A stretch of DNA of 12,353 bases, taken from contig JALHIE010000011.1 in assembly GCA_022840285.1 (NCBI GenBank), positions 1 to 12,353 of the forward strand, in the 5' to 3' direction. The position numbers and the translations under genes were made by a program. Source of the stretch: Porphyromonadaceae bacterium (GTDB lineage Bacteria; Bacteroidota; Bacteroidia; Bacteroidales; Dysgonomonadaceae). The notes beneath the pieces are model-generated. The model searched no databases, had not been told where the DNA came from, and saw only the letters and a list, made by a program, of their open reading frames with translations. Of the stretch, positions 1 through 8,271 are shown piece after piece (position 1 is the first letter of the stretch; the number at the start of each line of letters is the position of its first letter).

Positions 1-9
1 GCGTTGAGT

Positions 10-1704
10 TTAGAGTTTGTGTCCGTTTCCAATCAGTATGTCGGTAACGCTTCCGCCGGCGGGTACCATGGGATAGACCATTCCTTTGGTTTCCACCACT
101 GCTTCGAGCAGGTAGGCACCCTCGTGGGACAGCATCTCCTCGATGGCGCTGTCCAGCTCTTTCCGGTCGGTCACTTTCCTTCCCCGGATGCCGTAGGCTT
201 CGGCAATCTTTACGAAGTCGGGATTCTTGAGGTGTGTCTCGGAGTATCGTTCATCGAAGAAGAGCTCCTGCCACTGCCGGACCATGCCCAGGTAGTTGTT
301 GTTCAGCAGGATAATCTTGACGTCGATGTTGTACTCGAGGATGGTTCCGAGCTCCTGGATGGACATCTGCAGGCCACCGTCTCCGACGAAGATGCAGACG
401 GTGCGGTCGGGAGCCCCGTATTTCGCCCCGATCCCGGCGGGAAGCCCGAACCCCATGGTGCCCAGTCCGCCCGAAGTGACCATGCTGCGTGTCAGCGTGG
501 ATTTGAAATAGCGGGTGGCCATCATCTGGTGTTGCCCCACGTCGGTCACGCATACTGCCTTATGTCCCGTAGCTTCCGATACCTTGTTCACCACCTCGCC
601 CATCTTCAGCTCGCCCCCGTTTTCGGGAAAGAGCTCGGCCTTGATGACGCAGTCGAATTCCGTCTTCTTGTATTTTCCGAAGGTCTCTATCCACTCCGTG
701 CGGTTGCGTTCCCCGATCAGTTCCGTGACGAGCGGGAGTGTCTCTTTGGCGTTGCCCAGCACCTTTACGCGGGCATAGGTGTTGAGGTTGCCGGTGACAC
801 GGTCGTCGAAACGCATGCCGATGGCGATCAGCACGTCGCACTCGTTGGTGTTCATGTTGGGAGCGATGTTGCCGTGCATCCCCAGCATCCCTGCGTTGAG
901 CGGGTGGTCGGAGGGGATGGCGGAAAGCCCGAGGATGGTAGAGCCGAACGGAATGCCGCCTTTCTCCAGGAAAGCCAGCAGCTCCTGCTCCGCGTTTCCG
1001 AGGATCACGCCTTGTCCTACTAGCGCCAGGGGTTTTTGTGCCCGGTTAATCAGCTCAGCAGCCGCTTTGATATTTTCTGTTTCCGGCTCAGGAAAAGGGA
1101 TGTAGCTTCTCAGGAACGATGTCTTGCTGTAGGTGTAGTCGAGCTTGTTGATCTGTGCGTCCTTCGTTATGTCGAGGACTACCGGTCCGGGGCGGCCGCT
1201 CCGGGCAATGTAAAAGGCGCGGGAGACAGCCCAGGGGATCTCTTCCGCTCGCCTTACCTGGTATGCCCACTTGGTGATGGGCTGGGTGATGCCGATCACG
1301 TCGGCCTCCTGAAAGGCATCGGAGCCTAACAAGCCCGATATAACCTGTCCCGAGATCACCACCAGGGGGGTGCTGTCCATCATGGCGTCGGTGATTCCGG
1401 TTACGGCGTTGGTGGCTCCGGGGCCGGAGGTGACCAAGGCAACACCGGTCTTTCTCGACACGCGTGCGTAGCCTTGTGCTGCGTGGACGGCCCCTTGTTC
1501 GTGACGGACCAGGATATGTTTTATGTCGTTCTTATGATCGTACAGCGCGTCGAAAACGGGCATGATGGCGCCGCCGGGATAGCCGAACATGGTATCTACG
1601 CCTTCGGCCAGTAACGAGCGGATAAGGGCCTCACTTCCCGAAATGTTTACCTTGGCCTCCTCTGTGGAGGGTTGGGTGGATTGTGAATGATTACTCCTGT
1701 TCAT
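10..1704 (-). CDS. ilvB: Acetolactate synthase large (catalytic) subunit, with apparent internal deletion
   Basis: Catalytic subunit of acetohydroxyacid synthase, a cytoplasmic ThDP/FAD enzyme. It condenses two pyruvates to 2-acetolactate (valine/leucine) or pyruvate with 2-oxobutyrate to 2-aceto-2-hydroxybutyrate (isoleucine). The 564-residue frame shows the N-terminal ThDP domain with catalytic Glu69 (RHEQGA) and the C-terminal ThDP motif beginning GDGG at 441-444 and ending near LNNNYLG. Family members read DDRVTGNL...YA-(x)AKVIHIDIDPAEI...VLGDAKETLP in the middle domain. Here the sequence passes directly from YAR312 to VKVLGNAKETLP, so about 20 conserved residues of the FAD-binding middle domain seem to be missing in frame; that size is my estimate from remembered homologues. 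The enzyme may therefore be inactive, or the assembly faulty. It starts 20 nt after ilvD. The small subunit ilvN should follow beyond the left edge. Confidence 0.9.
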   Translation of the reverse strand: MNRSNHSQSTQPSTEEAKVNISGSEALIRSLLAEGVDTMFGYPGGAIMPVFDALYDHKNDIKHILVRHEQGAVHAAQGYARVSRKTGVALVTSGPGATNAVTGITDAMMDSTPLVVISGQVISGLLGSDAFQEADVIGITQPITKWAYQVRRAEEIPWAVSRAFYIARSGRPGPVVLDITKDAQINKLDYTYSKTSFLRSYIPFPEPETENIKAAAELINRAQKPLALVGQGVILGNAEQELLAFLEKGGIPFGSTILGLSAIPSDHPLNAGMLGMHGNIAPNMNTNECDVLIAIGMRFDDRVTGNLNTYARVKVLGNAKETLPLVTELIGERNRTEWIETFGKYKKTEFDCVIKAELFPENGGELKMGEVVNKVSEATGHKAVCVTDVGQHQMMATRYFKSTLTRSMVTSGGLGTMGFGLPAGIGAKYGAPDRTVCIFVGDGGLQMSIQELGTILEYNIDVKIILLNNNYLGMVRQWQELFFDERYSETHLKNPDFVKIAEAYGIRGRKVTDRKELDSAIEEMLSHEGAYLLEAVVETKGMVYPMVPAGGSVTDILIGNGHKL

Positions 1705-1724
1705 ATTTGTAGATTTATAGACTG

Positions 1725-3442
1725 TTATAGTATTCTCACACCGCCTAAATCGGCTGAACTGACGAAGTGTGCGTAGAGCTTCAGTGCGTTGGATACTTTC
1801 CGTTCCCTCACCGGTTTAAAGGCGGCTTTCCCTTTCGCCTCCTCCTGTTTTCTTCGTTCCGCCAGCTCGGCGTCGGGCAGTTGGACCCGGATGGTCCGGT
1901 TGGGAATATCGATTTCGATAACATCACCGTCTTTCACCAAGCCGATGTTGCCTCCGGCAGCCGCTTCGGGGGATATATGCCCGATGGACAGGCCCGAGGT
2001 GCCTCCCGAGAACCGTCCGTCGGTAATCAGGGCGCAGGCTTTTCCCAAATGTTTTGCTTTGATGTACGAGGTGGGGTAGAGCATCTCCTGCATCCCCGGC
2101 CCTCCCTTAGGCCCTTCGTACACGATGACGACCACGTCGCCCTCTCCGTTCAGGATCCCGGTGCACGCTTCGTCCTGGGAATGGTACACTTTGGCTTTTC
2201 CCGAGAACTTCCATATATTCTCATCTACCCCCGCCGTTTTCACCACGCAGCCGTTCCGTGCGATGTTCCCTTTCAGGATAGCGAGTCCGCCGTCGAGCGT
2301 ATAGGCGTTTGCGATGTTCCGGATGCAGCCGTTCTCCCGGTCGGCATCGAGCGTTTTGTAAACGGCGTTTTGCGAGCCCATGACCAGGTTAAACCTGTTT
2401 CCGGGCGCCGAGCCGTAGATCGCTTGCGCCTCGGGATGGGTGTTTTCCGTTGTGATGTCGTACTTCTCTATGGCCTGCTTCAGCGTCAGCTTTTGCCAGT
2501 TCGCCCACGATGCCGAGGATGCCTCCGGCGCGGTTCACATCCTGGATGTGGTATTTCTTGGTGTTGGGCGCTACTTTGCATACGCAAGGAACCTTGCGCG
2601 AGAGGGCGTCGATATCGTCCATCGTGAAATCCACCTCCGCTTCACGGGCAATGGCCAGCAGGTGAAGGATGGTGTTGGTGGAGCCGCCCATGGCAATGTC
2701 GAGCGACATGGCGTTGAGGAACGCCGCGCGTGTGGCGATGTTTCTCGGCAGCACGCTTTCGTCGCCGTCGAAATAGTAGCGGTAGGCGTTCTCCACGATC
2801 TGTCCCGCTGCTTTGCGGAAGAGTCCGAACCGGTTGGCGTGTGTGGCCACGATCGTTCCGTTGCCGGGCAGTGCAGGCCAGCTTCTCGAGCTGCGAGATG
2901 CGGTCGTCCGACACGGCATCGTCGGCTGATTCGATCATCGCATCGATCAGGTCGATGGATTCGTCGCCGATCTTTCCCGCCTCCATGGGCCCGCCGGAAA
3001 CGAAGATGGCGGGGATGTTCAGCCGCATGGCTGCCATGAGCATGCCCGGCGTTATCTTGTCGCAGTTGCTGATGCACACCATCGCATCCACCTTGTGCGC
3101 GTTAATCATATATTCTATGGAGTCGGCGATCAGGTCGCGCGAGGGCAACGAGTAGAGCATCCCGTCGTGGCCCATGGCGATGCCGTCGTCCACGGCGATG
3201 GTGTTGAATTCGGCGGCAAAGCACCCCAGTTTCTCGATTTCGGCTTTCACCATCTGCCCGATATCGTGCAGGTGTGCGTGTCCGGGCACAAACTGGGTGA
3301 ACGAGTTCACTACGGCGATGATGGGTTTCCCCATCTGCTCGTCTTTCATTCCGTTGGCCCTCCACAGCGCGCGTGCGCCGGCCATCAGGCGGCCCTGGGT
3401 GGAGGTGTAGCTCCGGAGGTATTTATTGTCTTTACGGTTCAT
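1725..3442 (-). pseudogene. ilvD: Dihydroxy-acid dehydratase, broken by two out-of-frame internal deletions
   Basis: Fe-S dehydratase of the IlvD/Edd family, which converts 2,3-dihydroxy acids to 2-oxo acids for valine, isoleucine and leucine. Three reading frames together cover nearly the whole family. Codons 1-190 (3442-2873) run from the start through GKPIIAVVNSFTQFVPGH, SNCDKITPGMLMA and SGGPMEAGK, ending ...EKLAC190. The second frame (2871-2494) begins LPGNGTIVATH and holds LDIAMGGSTNT and KYHIQDVNRAGG. The third (2492-1725) begins KLTLKQAIEKYD and holds GPKGGPGMQEMLYPTS and GRFSGGTSGLSIGH. At the first junction (~2872) the family block following AC (PTCGSCSGMFTANSMNCL..., about 24 codons) is absent, removing a cysteine of the Fe-S site. 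At the second (~2492) about a dozen codons are absent between GELAK and LTLKQ. Both shift the frame, so no full-length protein can be made as sequenced. Another 3-residue shortening (ILNGEGDVV) may be natural. True pseudogene or assembly error cannot be told apart here. Confidence 0.9.
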
Positions 3443-3452
3443 TCCTGTATGT

Positions 3453-3516
3453 TTCTATTTTTATTTCTATTTTTATTTCTATCTCTATCTCTATCTCTAT
3501 CTCTATCTCTATCTCT
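3453..3516. repeat. Hexanucleotide tandem repeat before ilvD
   Basis: Ten contiguous hexamers on the plus strand. Five alternate TTCTAT / TTTTAT (3453-3482), then five perfect CTCTAT units (3483-3512) are followed by a partial CTCT. On the coding strand this is a purine-only-plus-T array (AGAGAT type) ending 10 nt before the ilvD start codon at 3442. It occupies much of the 175-nt leuB-ilvD spacer, the largest gap within the cluster. No gene, clear promoter or terminator is visible in the rest of that spacer. A perfect array of this kind is prone to slipped-strand length change. Its position could alter leader structure or ribosome access for ilvD. Confidence 0.95.
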
Positions 3517-3617
3517 TATAAAGAAACTAAAATAGAGACCTTTAGAAATTTTTCGGGTTACCCTTTCAACGAAACAGGCGAAATCGGATATGTTGTCTGA
3601 GCGAAGCGAGTTTTATA

Positions 3618-4709
3618 TCAGATAGCCTGTGAGTCGGAAGCGGGTCGCAAAATATACTCCGCAATCCACTCCCCGACCTCACTTGTCCGGTAGGCTTTTC
3701 CGCCTTCGGCGATATCTTCGGTAACGATACCCGCTTCCAGGCTCGCGTTGACGGCCCGGCGGATGGCCGCGCCCTCTTCCTGCAGGTTGAAAGCGTATTC
3801 AAACATCAGGGCGGCGGAGAGGATCATGGCGGCCGGGTTGGCAATGTTTTTCCCGGTTGCCTGCGGGTAGGAGCCGTGGATCGGCTCGAACAGGGAGGTG
3901 TGTATGCCTATTGACGCGGAGGGCAGCATTCCCAGTGATCCGGTGATGACCGATGCCTCGTCGGTGAGGATATCCCCGAAGAGGTTTTCGGTTACCAGCA
4001 CATCGAAGCTCTTGGGCCACTGGATGATGCGCATGGCTGCGTTGTCCACGAACAGGTAATCGGTCTCGATGTCGGGGTATTGCGGGGCGATCTCCTGCGC
4101 GATCTGGCGCCACAGGCGGGAGGTGGCAATCACGTTTGCCTTGTCCACCACGGTAAGCTTCTTGCGGCGTTGCCCGGCAAACTTGTAAGCCAGGTGCAGA
4201 ATCCGTTCGATCTCTTCGCGTGTGTAGACACAGGTGTCATAAGCTGTGTCTCCGTCTTCGCTTCGTCCTTGCGGCCGACCGAAGTACATGCCTCCCGTCA
4301 GTTCGCGGATGCAGACGAAGTCGGCTCCTTCCACCAGGTCGGCGCGAAGGGGCGATTTGTGGATCAGCGAGGGGAACGTCATCACGGGACGGATGTTCCC
4401 GTACAGTCCCAGCTGCTTGCGCATCCGGAGTAGCCCCTGCTCGGGGCGTACCCTGGCGTTGGGGTCGTTGTCGAACTTGGGGTGTCCGATGGCGCCGAAC
4501 AGCACCGCATCCGCCTCCATGCACACTTCGTGCGTCTCCGGCGGGTAGGGGTCGCCCACGGCATCGATGGCGCAGGCGCCGACAATGGCTTCCGTGAACG
4601 TTACCTCGTGGTTAAATTTCTCGCATACGGCGCGCGTCACTTTCAGTGCCTGGTCCATGATCTCGGGACCGATGCCGTCGCCGGCCAATACTGCTATCTT
4701 CAATTTCAT
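3618..4709 (-). CDS. leuB: 3-isopropylmalate dehydrogenase
   Basis: NAD-dependent oxidative decarboxylase, third committed step of leucine synthesis. The same enzyme acts on 3-methylmalate in the citramalate route to isoleucine. It has 363 residues, normal for the family, with no gaps seen. Visible motifs are the N-terminal GDGIGPE (10-16), the substrate-binding arginine region LLRMRKQLGLYGNIRP, catalytic RELTGGMYFG with Tyr142, catalytic Lys190 in VDKANV, the metal-binding aspartates in NLFGDILTDE, and the cofactor loop PIHGS...GKNIANP. The start at 4709 (MKLKIAVLAGDG) is chosen because homologues begin there. A longer frame reaching 4868 would overlap the end of cimA and adds only low-complexity shadow sequence. 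The gap to cimA is 17 nt. The upstream region is A-rich without a Shine-Dalgarno, as usual in Bacteroidota. Confidence 0.96.
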   Translation of the reverse strand: MKLKIAVLAGDGIGPEIMDQALKVTRAVCEKFNHEVTFTEAIVGACAIDAVGDPYPPETHEVCMEADAVLFGAIGHPKFDNDPNARVRPEQGLLRMRKQLGLYGNIRPVMTFPSLIHKSPLRADLVEGADFVCIRELTGGMYFGRPQGRSEDGDTAYDTCVYTREEIERILHLAYKFAGQRRKKLTVVDKANVIATSRLWRQIAQEIAPQYPDIETDYLFVDNAAMRIIQWPKSFDVLVTENLFGDILTDEASVITGSLGMLPSASIGIHTSLFEPIHGSYPQATGKNIANPAAMILSAALMFEYAFNLQEEGAAIRRAVNASLEAGIVTEDIAEGGKAYRTSEVGEWIAEYILRPASDSQAI

Positions 4710-4726
4710 TTTTTTCTTTTTATTTT

Positions 4727-6238
4727 TTACGGTAGCTCCATGTGGCGGATCACCGGTATGTTTCCTTTTTCTATCATGTTCAACATTTTTATCGTGGCCT
4801 TGATGGCGGCGGCCGTCTGGTCGACATCCAGTCCCCGGGTTTTGAAGATCTTCCCGTCGAACCTCCACGTGATGATGGTCTGCACGTAGGCGTTGGTCTT
4901 TCCGCCGGGCGGGATGACCACCACGTAGTCGAGCAGCTCGGGCGTGGGTTTGTTGAGGCTCTTGTAGATCTTGTACATGGCTTTCGAGAAAGCGTGGTAC
5001 TGCCCGTCTCCTGCGGCCGACTGCTGATAGACCTCTCCCCGGATGGATATCTTTACGGTGGCTGTCGGGCGCATGCCGTCGGTGAGGTTCAGCGAGTAGT
5101 TCAGTATCTGTATCTCCTGGTTGTCGATCCCGTTCAGCTCTTTCTTGTCGCCCAGCTCGATGATGCGTGCCGTCACCTTTTTGGCCGCCTCATCGTCCAC
5201 CTCGATCCCCAGCGCCTCCAGGTTCTTCAGGATGTTGGCCTTGCCGGAGTTCTTCCCCAGGGCGTACTCCCGCGAACGTCCGAACCGTTCGGGCACGAGG
5301 TCGTTGTGGTAGAGGTTCTTCTTCTTGTCGCCGTCGGCATGGACCCCGGCCACCTGCGTGAACACGTTGTCGCCGATGACGGGTTTGTTGTTTGGGATAC
5401 GTACGCCGGAGTAGCTCTCCACGATCTTGCTGACGCTGTAGAGCTTGTCCTCGGCAACGTTGGTGCCGAGTTTCAGCTGGTCGTGGATCAGGGCGACGAT
5501 GCTGGTGACGGGTGCGTTGCCGGCCCGTTCCCCCAGGCCGTTCACGGTGACGTGAACCCCTTTCACTCCCGCTTTCACCGCTTCGAAGACGTTGGCTACC
5601 GCCAGGTCGTAATCGTTGTGCGCGTGGAAGTCGAAGTGCAGGCCGGGGTACCTGCCGATCATCTTTTCACAGAACGTCCGGGTCTCGGATGGGTTCAGTA
5701 TGCCCAAGGTGTCGGGCAGCATGTAGCGGGTGACGGGCTGGTGTTGCAGCTCATCCATCATCTCGTAGACGTAGGCCTCTGAATCGCGCATGCCGTTGGA
5801 CCAGTCCTCGAGGTAGACGTTCACGTCCATTCCCCGGTTTTTGGCTTCGGCGATGACCGACTTTATGTCGGCGAGGTGCTGCCGGGCCGTCTTTCTGAGC
5901 TGGTGGGTGCAGTGTTTTTCCGACCCTTTGCAGAGGAGGTTGACCACCCGGCATCCCGCGGCGGTGATCCAGTCGAGCGACGCGTTTCCATCCACAAATC
6001 CCAGGATCTCTATCTTGTTGATATGCCCGTGACTGTTTGCCCATTGTGCAATCTTCCGCACCGACTTAAACTCTCCTTCCGATACCCGCGCGGACGCGAT
6101 CTCTACCCGGTCGACATTTAACTCTTCAATGAGCAGGCGGACGATGCTTACTTTCTCTTCCGTTGCGAAAGACACGCCCGAGGTCTGTTCCCCGTCGCGC
6201 AACGTGGTGTCCATTATTTCGATTTTCCGCTTTACCAT
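4727..6238 (-). CDS. cimA: Citramalate synthase (Leptospira-type CimA), linker apparently shortened
   Basis: Member of the LeuA/CimA (DRE-TIM metallolyase) family, 503 residues. It condenses pyruvate with acetyl-CoA to (R)-citramalate, the first step of threonine-independent isoleucine synthesis. It resembles the Leptospira interrogans enzyme throughout: TTLRDGEQTSGVSF (Arg14, Asp15), EILGFVDGN, VNLLCKGS, VYLEDWSNG, LPDTLGI and the metal ligands HAHND (His205, His207). Leu79, Leu102 and Tyr142 line up with the pyruvate-pocket residues Leu81, Leu104 and Tyr144 of that enzyme (recalled from its structure work), which favours pyruvate over 2-oxoisovalerate. The regulatory domain follows (GDGQYHAF, IPPGGKTNAYVQT, DQTAAAIKAT). 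Homologues carry VTxEDLPFIIADV after GDKKEL. Here Leu368 is followed directly by NGIDNQE, an apparent in-frame loss of about 15 residues in the linker. Start 6238 (MVKRKIEIMDTTLRDG) is 29 nt after leuD. Automatic annotation may call it 2-isopropylmalate synthase. Confidence 0.85.
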   Translation of the reverse strand: MVKRKIEIMDTTLRDGEQTSGVSFATEEKVSIVRLLIEELNVDRVEIASARVSEGEFKSVRKIAQWANSHGHINKIEILGFVDGNASLDWITAAGCRVVNLLCKGSEKHCTHQLRKTARQHLADIKSVIAEAKNRGMDVNVYLEDWSNGMRDSEAYVYEMMDELQHQPVTRYMLPDTLGILNPSETRTFCEKMIGRYPGLHFDFHAHNDYDLAVANVFEAVKAGVKGVHVTVNGLGERAGNAPVTSIVALIHDQLKLGTNVAEDKLYSVSKIVESYSGVRIPNNKPVIGDNVFTQVAGVHADGDKKKNLYHNDLVPERFGRSREYALGKNSGKANILKNLEALGIEVDDEAAKKVTARIIELGDKKELNGIDNQEIQILNYSLNLTDGMRPTATVKISIRGEVYQQSAAGDGQYHAFSKAMYKIYKSLNKPTPELLDYVVVIPPGGKTNAYVQTIITWRFDGKIFKTRGLDVDQTAAAIKATIKMLNMIEKGNIPVIRHMELP

Positions 6239-6267
6239 AGGTTGATGAACTGAAGCTTGTGATACAT

Positions 6268-6864
6268 TCAATAAACGTAAGGGCGGTTCTTTTCGTACGC
6301 TTCGATCTTCTCCTTGTTCGAGAGGAGGAAGTCGATGTCGTCGAGCCCTTTCAGGAGGCATTCCTTTTTATAGGGGTTGATGTCGAACGGTTCCCGGTTT
6401 CCGGTCTGGTTGTTCCCGATGAACTGCTCCTCGAGGTTCACCGTAACCGTTGCCTGCGGGTCCCGACCGACCGATTCGAAGAGTTCGCCGAGGAACTTCT
6501 CGCTGACCACCACGGGCAGGATACCGTTGTTGAGCGCGTTGTTGCGGAAGATATCGGCAAAGAAGCTCGATACCACCACCTTGAAGCCGTATCCGGCGAT
6601 TGCCCAGGCGGCATGCTCGCGGCTTGACCCGCTGCCGAAGTTTTTCCCTGCCACCAGGATTTCGCCGCTGTAGACGGGGTTGTTGAGGACAAAATCGGCT
6701 TTCGGTTCGCCCGATTTTTCGTAGCGCCAGTCGGCAAACAGGTTGTCTCCGAACCCTTCGCGGGTGGTGGCTTTCAGGAAGCGGGCGGGAATGATCTGGT
6801 CGGTGTCCACGTTCTCTATCGGAAGGGGGACGTATGTGGATGTGATTGTTTTGAATTTTTCCAT
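6268..6864 (-). CDS. leuD: 3-isopropylmalate dehydratase, small subunit
   Basis: Small subunit of the LeuCD isomerase, which swaps the hydroxyl of 2-isopropylmalate to give 3-isopropylmalate. In this cluster it should also isomerise citramalate. Length 198 residues, against about 200 in E. coli, with no gaps. The aconitase swivel-domain signatures are VDTDQIIPARFL (19-30) and GKNFGSGSSREHAAWA (73-88), the latter forming part of the substrate-binding loop. The C-terminal KECLLKGLDDIDFLL is typical of bacterial LeuD. The start lies 5 nt after the leuC stop, which suggests coupled translation of the two subunits. Confidence 0.96.
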   Translation of the reverse strand: MEKFKTITSTYVPLPIENVDTDQIIPARFLKATTREGFGDNLFADWRYEKSGEPKADFVLNNPVYSGEILVAGKNFGSGSSREHAAWAIAGYGFKVVVSSFFADIFRNNALNNGILPVVVSEKFLGELFESVGRDPQATVTVNLEEQFIGNNQTGNREPFDINPYKKECLLKGLDDIDFLLSNKEKIEAYEKNRPYVY

Positions 6865-6869
6865 AATTG

Positions 6870-8255
6870 TTACGGTTTAGTTATTTTTCCCGATACGGCG
6901 GCAGCGGCGGCTACCAGCGGGCTTGCGAGAATGGTGCGTGCGCCGGGCCCCTGCCTGCCCTCGAAGTTGCGGTTGGATGTGGAGACGGCGTACTTTCCGG
7001 CCGGAACCTTGTCGTCGTTCATGGCCAGGCAGGCGGAGCATCCCGGCTGGCGCAGCTCAAAGCCGGCCTCTTCCAGGATCTTGTCCAGCCCTTCGGCTTC
7101 GATCTGTTGGCGGACCTGCCAACTTCCCGGCACCAGCCACGCCGTGACGTTGCCGGCTTTCTTTTTACCCTTCACGTAATGGGTGAACACGCGGAAGTCC
7201 TCGATGCGGCCGTTGGTGCAGCTGCCCAGGAAGACGTAGTCGATCGGTTTCCCCTCCAGTTTTTCTCCGGGTTCGAAACCCATGTACTTCAACGATTTCT
7301 CAAACGAGATCTTCCCGGCTCCGTCGATGGCCGAAAGCTCGGGAATGGCTCCGTCGATGGGCATGCCCATCCCGGGGTTGGTTCCGTAGGTTATCATCGG
7401 TTTTATCCGGGAGGCGTCGAACGTGACCTCCTTATCGAAGACCGCGCCTTCGTCGGACTTCAACGTTTTCCAGTAGGCCATCGCTTCGTCCCACCTTTCT
7501 CCCTTGGGGGCAAACTCGCGTCCCTTGATGTAGTTGAAAGTTGTTTCGTCGGGGGCGATCAACCCTCCGCGGGCACCCATCTCGATGCTCAGGTTGCAAA
7601 GCGTCATCCGCTGCTCCATGGTCAGGTTGCGGACCGCTTCCCCGGCGTACTCCACGAAGTAACCCGTGGCGCCGCCTGTGGTGAGTTGCCAGATCATGTA
7701 GAGCGCCATGTCCTTTGCGCTTACGCCGTCGTTGAGCTTCCCCTCGAAGTTCACGCGCATGGTTTTCGGTCGCGTTTGCAGGATGCATTGCGACGATAAC
7801 ACCATCTCCACCTCGCTGGTCCCTATGCCGAACGCGATGGCGCCGAACGCTCCGTGCGTGGAGGTGTGGCTGTCGCCGCAGACGATGGTCATTCCCGGCT
7901 GTGTGAACCCGTTCTCTGGGCCGATCACGTGAACGATCCCGTTTTTGGAGTGGCGGAGGCCGTAATAGGTGAGCCCGAACTCCCGGGCATTTTTGGCGAG
8001 GGTGTCCACCTGGTAGCGGGAGACCTCATCGCGGATGGGCTTGTCCTGCTCCACGGTCGGGATGTTGTGGTCGGCCGTGAGCAGGGTCTGTCCGGGGCGA
8101 AAGACCTTCAGTCCCCTTGCCCGCAGTCCTGAGAATGCCTGCGGGCTGGTTACCTCGTGGCACAAATGCCTGTCGATGTACAGTTGCGCGGGACCGTCTT
8201 TTACCGTGGTGACCACGTGTGCGTCCCATATCTTATCAAAAAGCGTCTTGTTCAT
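6870..8255 (-). CDS. leuC: 3-isopropylmalate dehydratase, large subunit
   Basis: Large [4Fe-4S] subunit of isopropylmalate isomerase, aconitase superfamily, cytoplasmic, partner of LeuD. It has 461 residues, close to the 466 of E. coli, and appears complete. The three cluster cysteines are present: Cys346 in FLGSCTNGRIED, and Cys406 and Cys409 in PGCSACLAMNDD. Other family blocks seen are YIDRHLCHEVTSPQAF, TADHNIPT, CGDSHTSTHGAFG, YGTNPGM and STSNRNFEGRQGPG. It begins 16 nt after the leuA stop. As a shared enzyme it links the leucine and citramalate-isoleucine branches. Confidence 0.97.
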   Translation of the reverse strand: MNKTLFDKIWDAHVVTTVKDGPAQLYIDRHLCHEVTSPQAFSGLRARGLKVFRPGQTLLTADHNIPTVEQDKPIRDEVSRYQVDTLAKNAREFGLTYYGLRHSKNGIVHVIGPENGFTQPGMTIVCGDSHTSTHGAFGAIAFGIGTSEVEMVLSSQCILQTRPKTMRVNFEGKLNDGVSAKDMALYMIWQLTTGGATGYFVEYAGEAVRNLTMEQRMTLCNLSIEMGARGGLIAPDETTFNYIKGREFAPKGERWDEAMAYWKTLKSDEGAVFDKEVTFDASRIKPMITYGTNPGMGMPIDGAIPELSAIDGAGKISFEKSLKYMGFEPGEKLEGKPIDYVFLGSCTNGRIEDFRVFTHYVKGKKKAGNVTAWLVPGSWQVRQQIEAEGLDKILEEAGFELRQPGCSACLAMNDDKVPAGKYAVSTSNRNFEGRQGPGARTILASPLVAAAAAVSGKITKP

Positions 8256-8271
8256 ATGGTTTTGTCTTTAT

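Noticed and set aside
2143..2155. A further 3-residue loss in ilvD at ILNGEGDVV
   Set aside because: The stretch before GDVVV varies in length between IlvD proteins, so this may be natural variation and is not counted as a lesion.
2494..2873. Programmed frameshifting or translational bypass to explain the split ilvD
   Set aside because: Conserved codons are absent from the DNA itself at both junctions, and there is no slippery heptamer or matching take-off/landing site. Recoding could not restore the missing residues.
3453..3516. CRISPR-like or protein-coding repeat
   Set aside because: The units are 6 bp with no spacers and lie in an intergenic gap. It is a simple microsatellite.
4710..4868. 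Longer start for leuB at 4868
   Set aside because: The extension overlaps the end of cimA, and translates to a shadow of it followed by a poly-Lys stretch. Homologues start at MKLKIAVLAGDG.
6239..6361. Longer start for cimA at 6361
   Set aside because: The extra 41 residues overlap the 3' end of leuD and match nothing in the family, which starts just before the TLRDGEQ motif.
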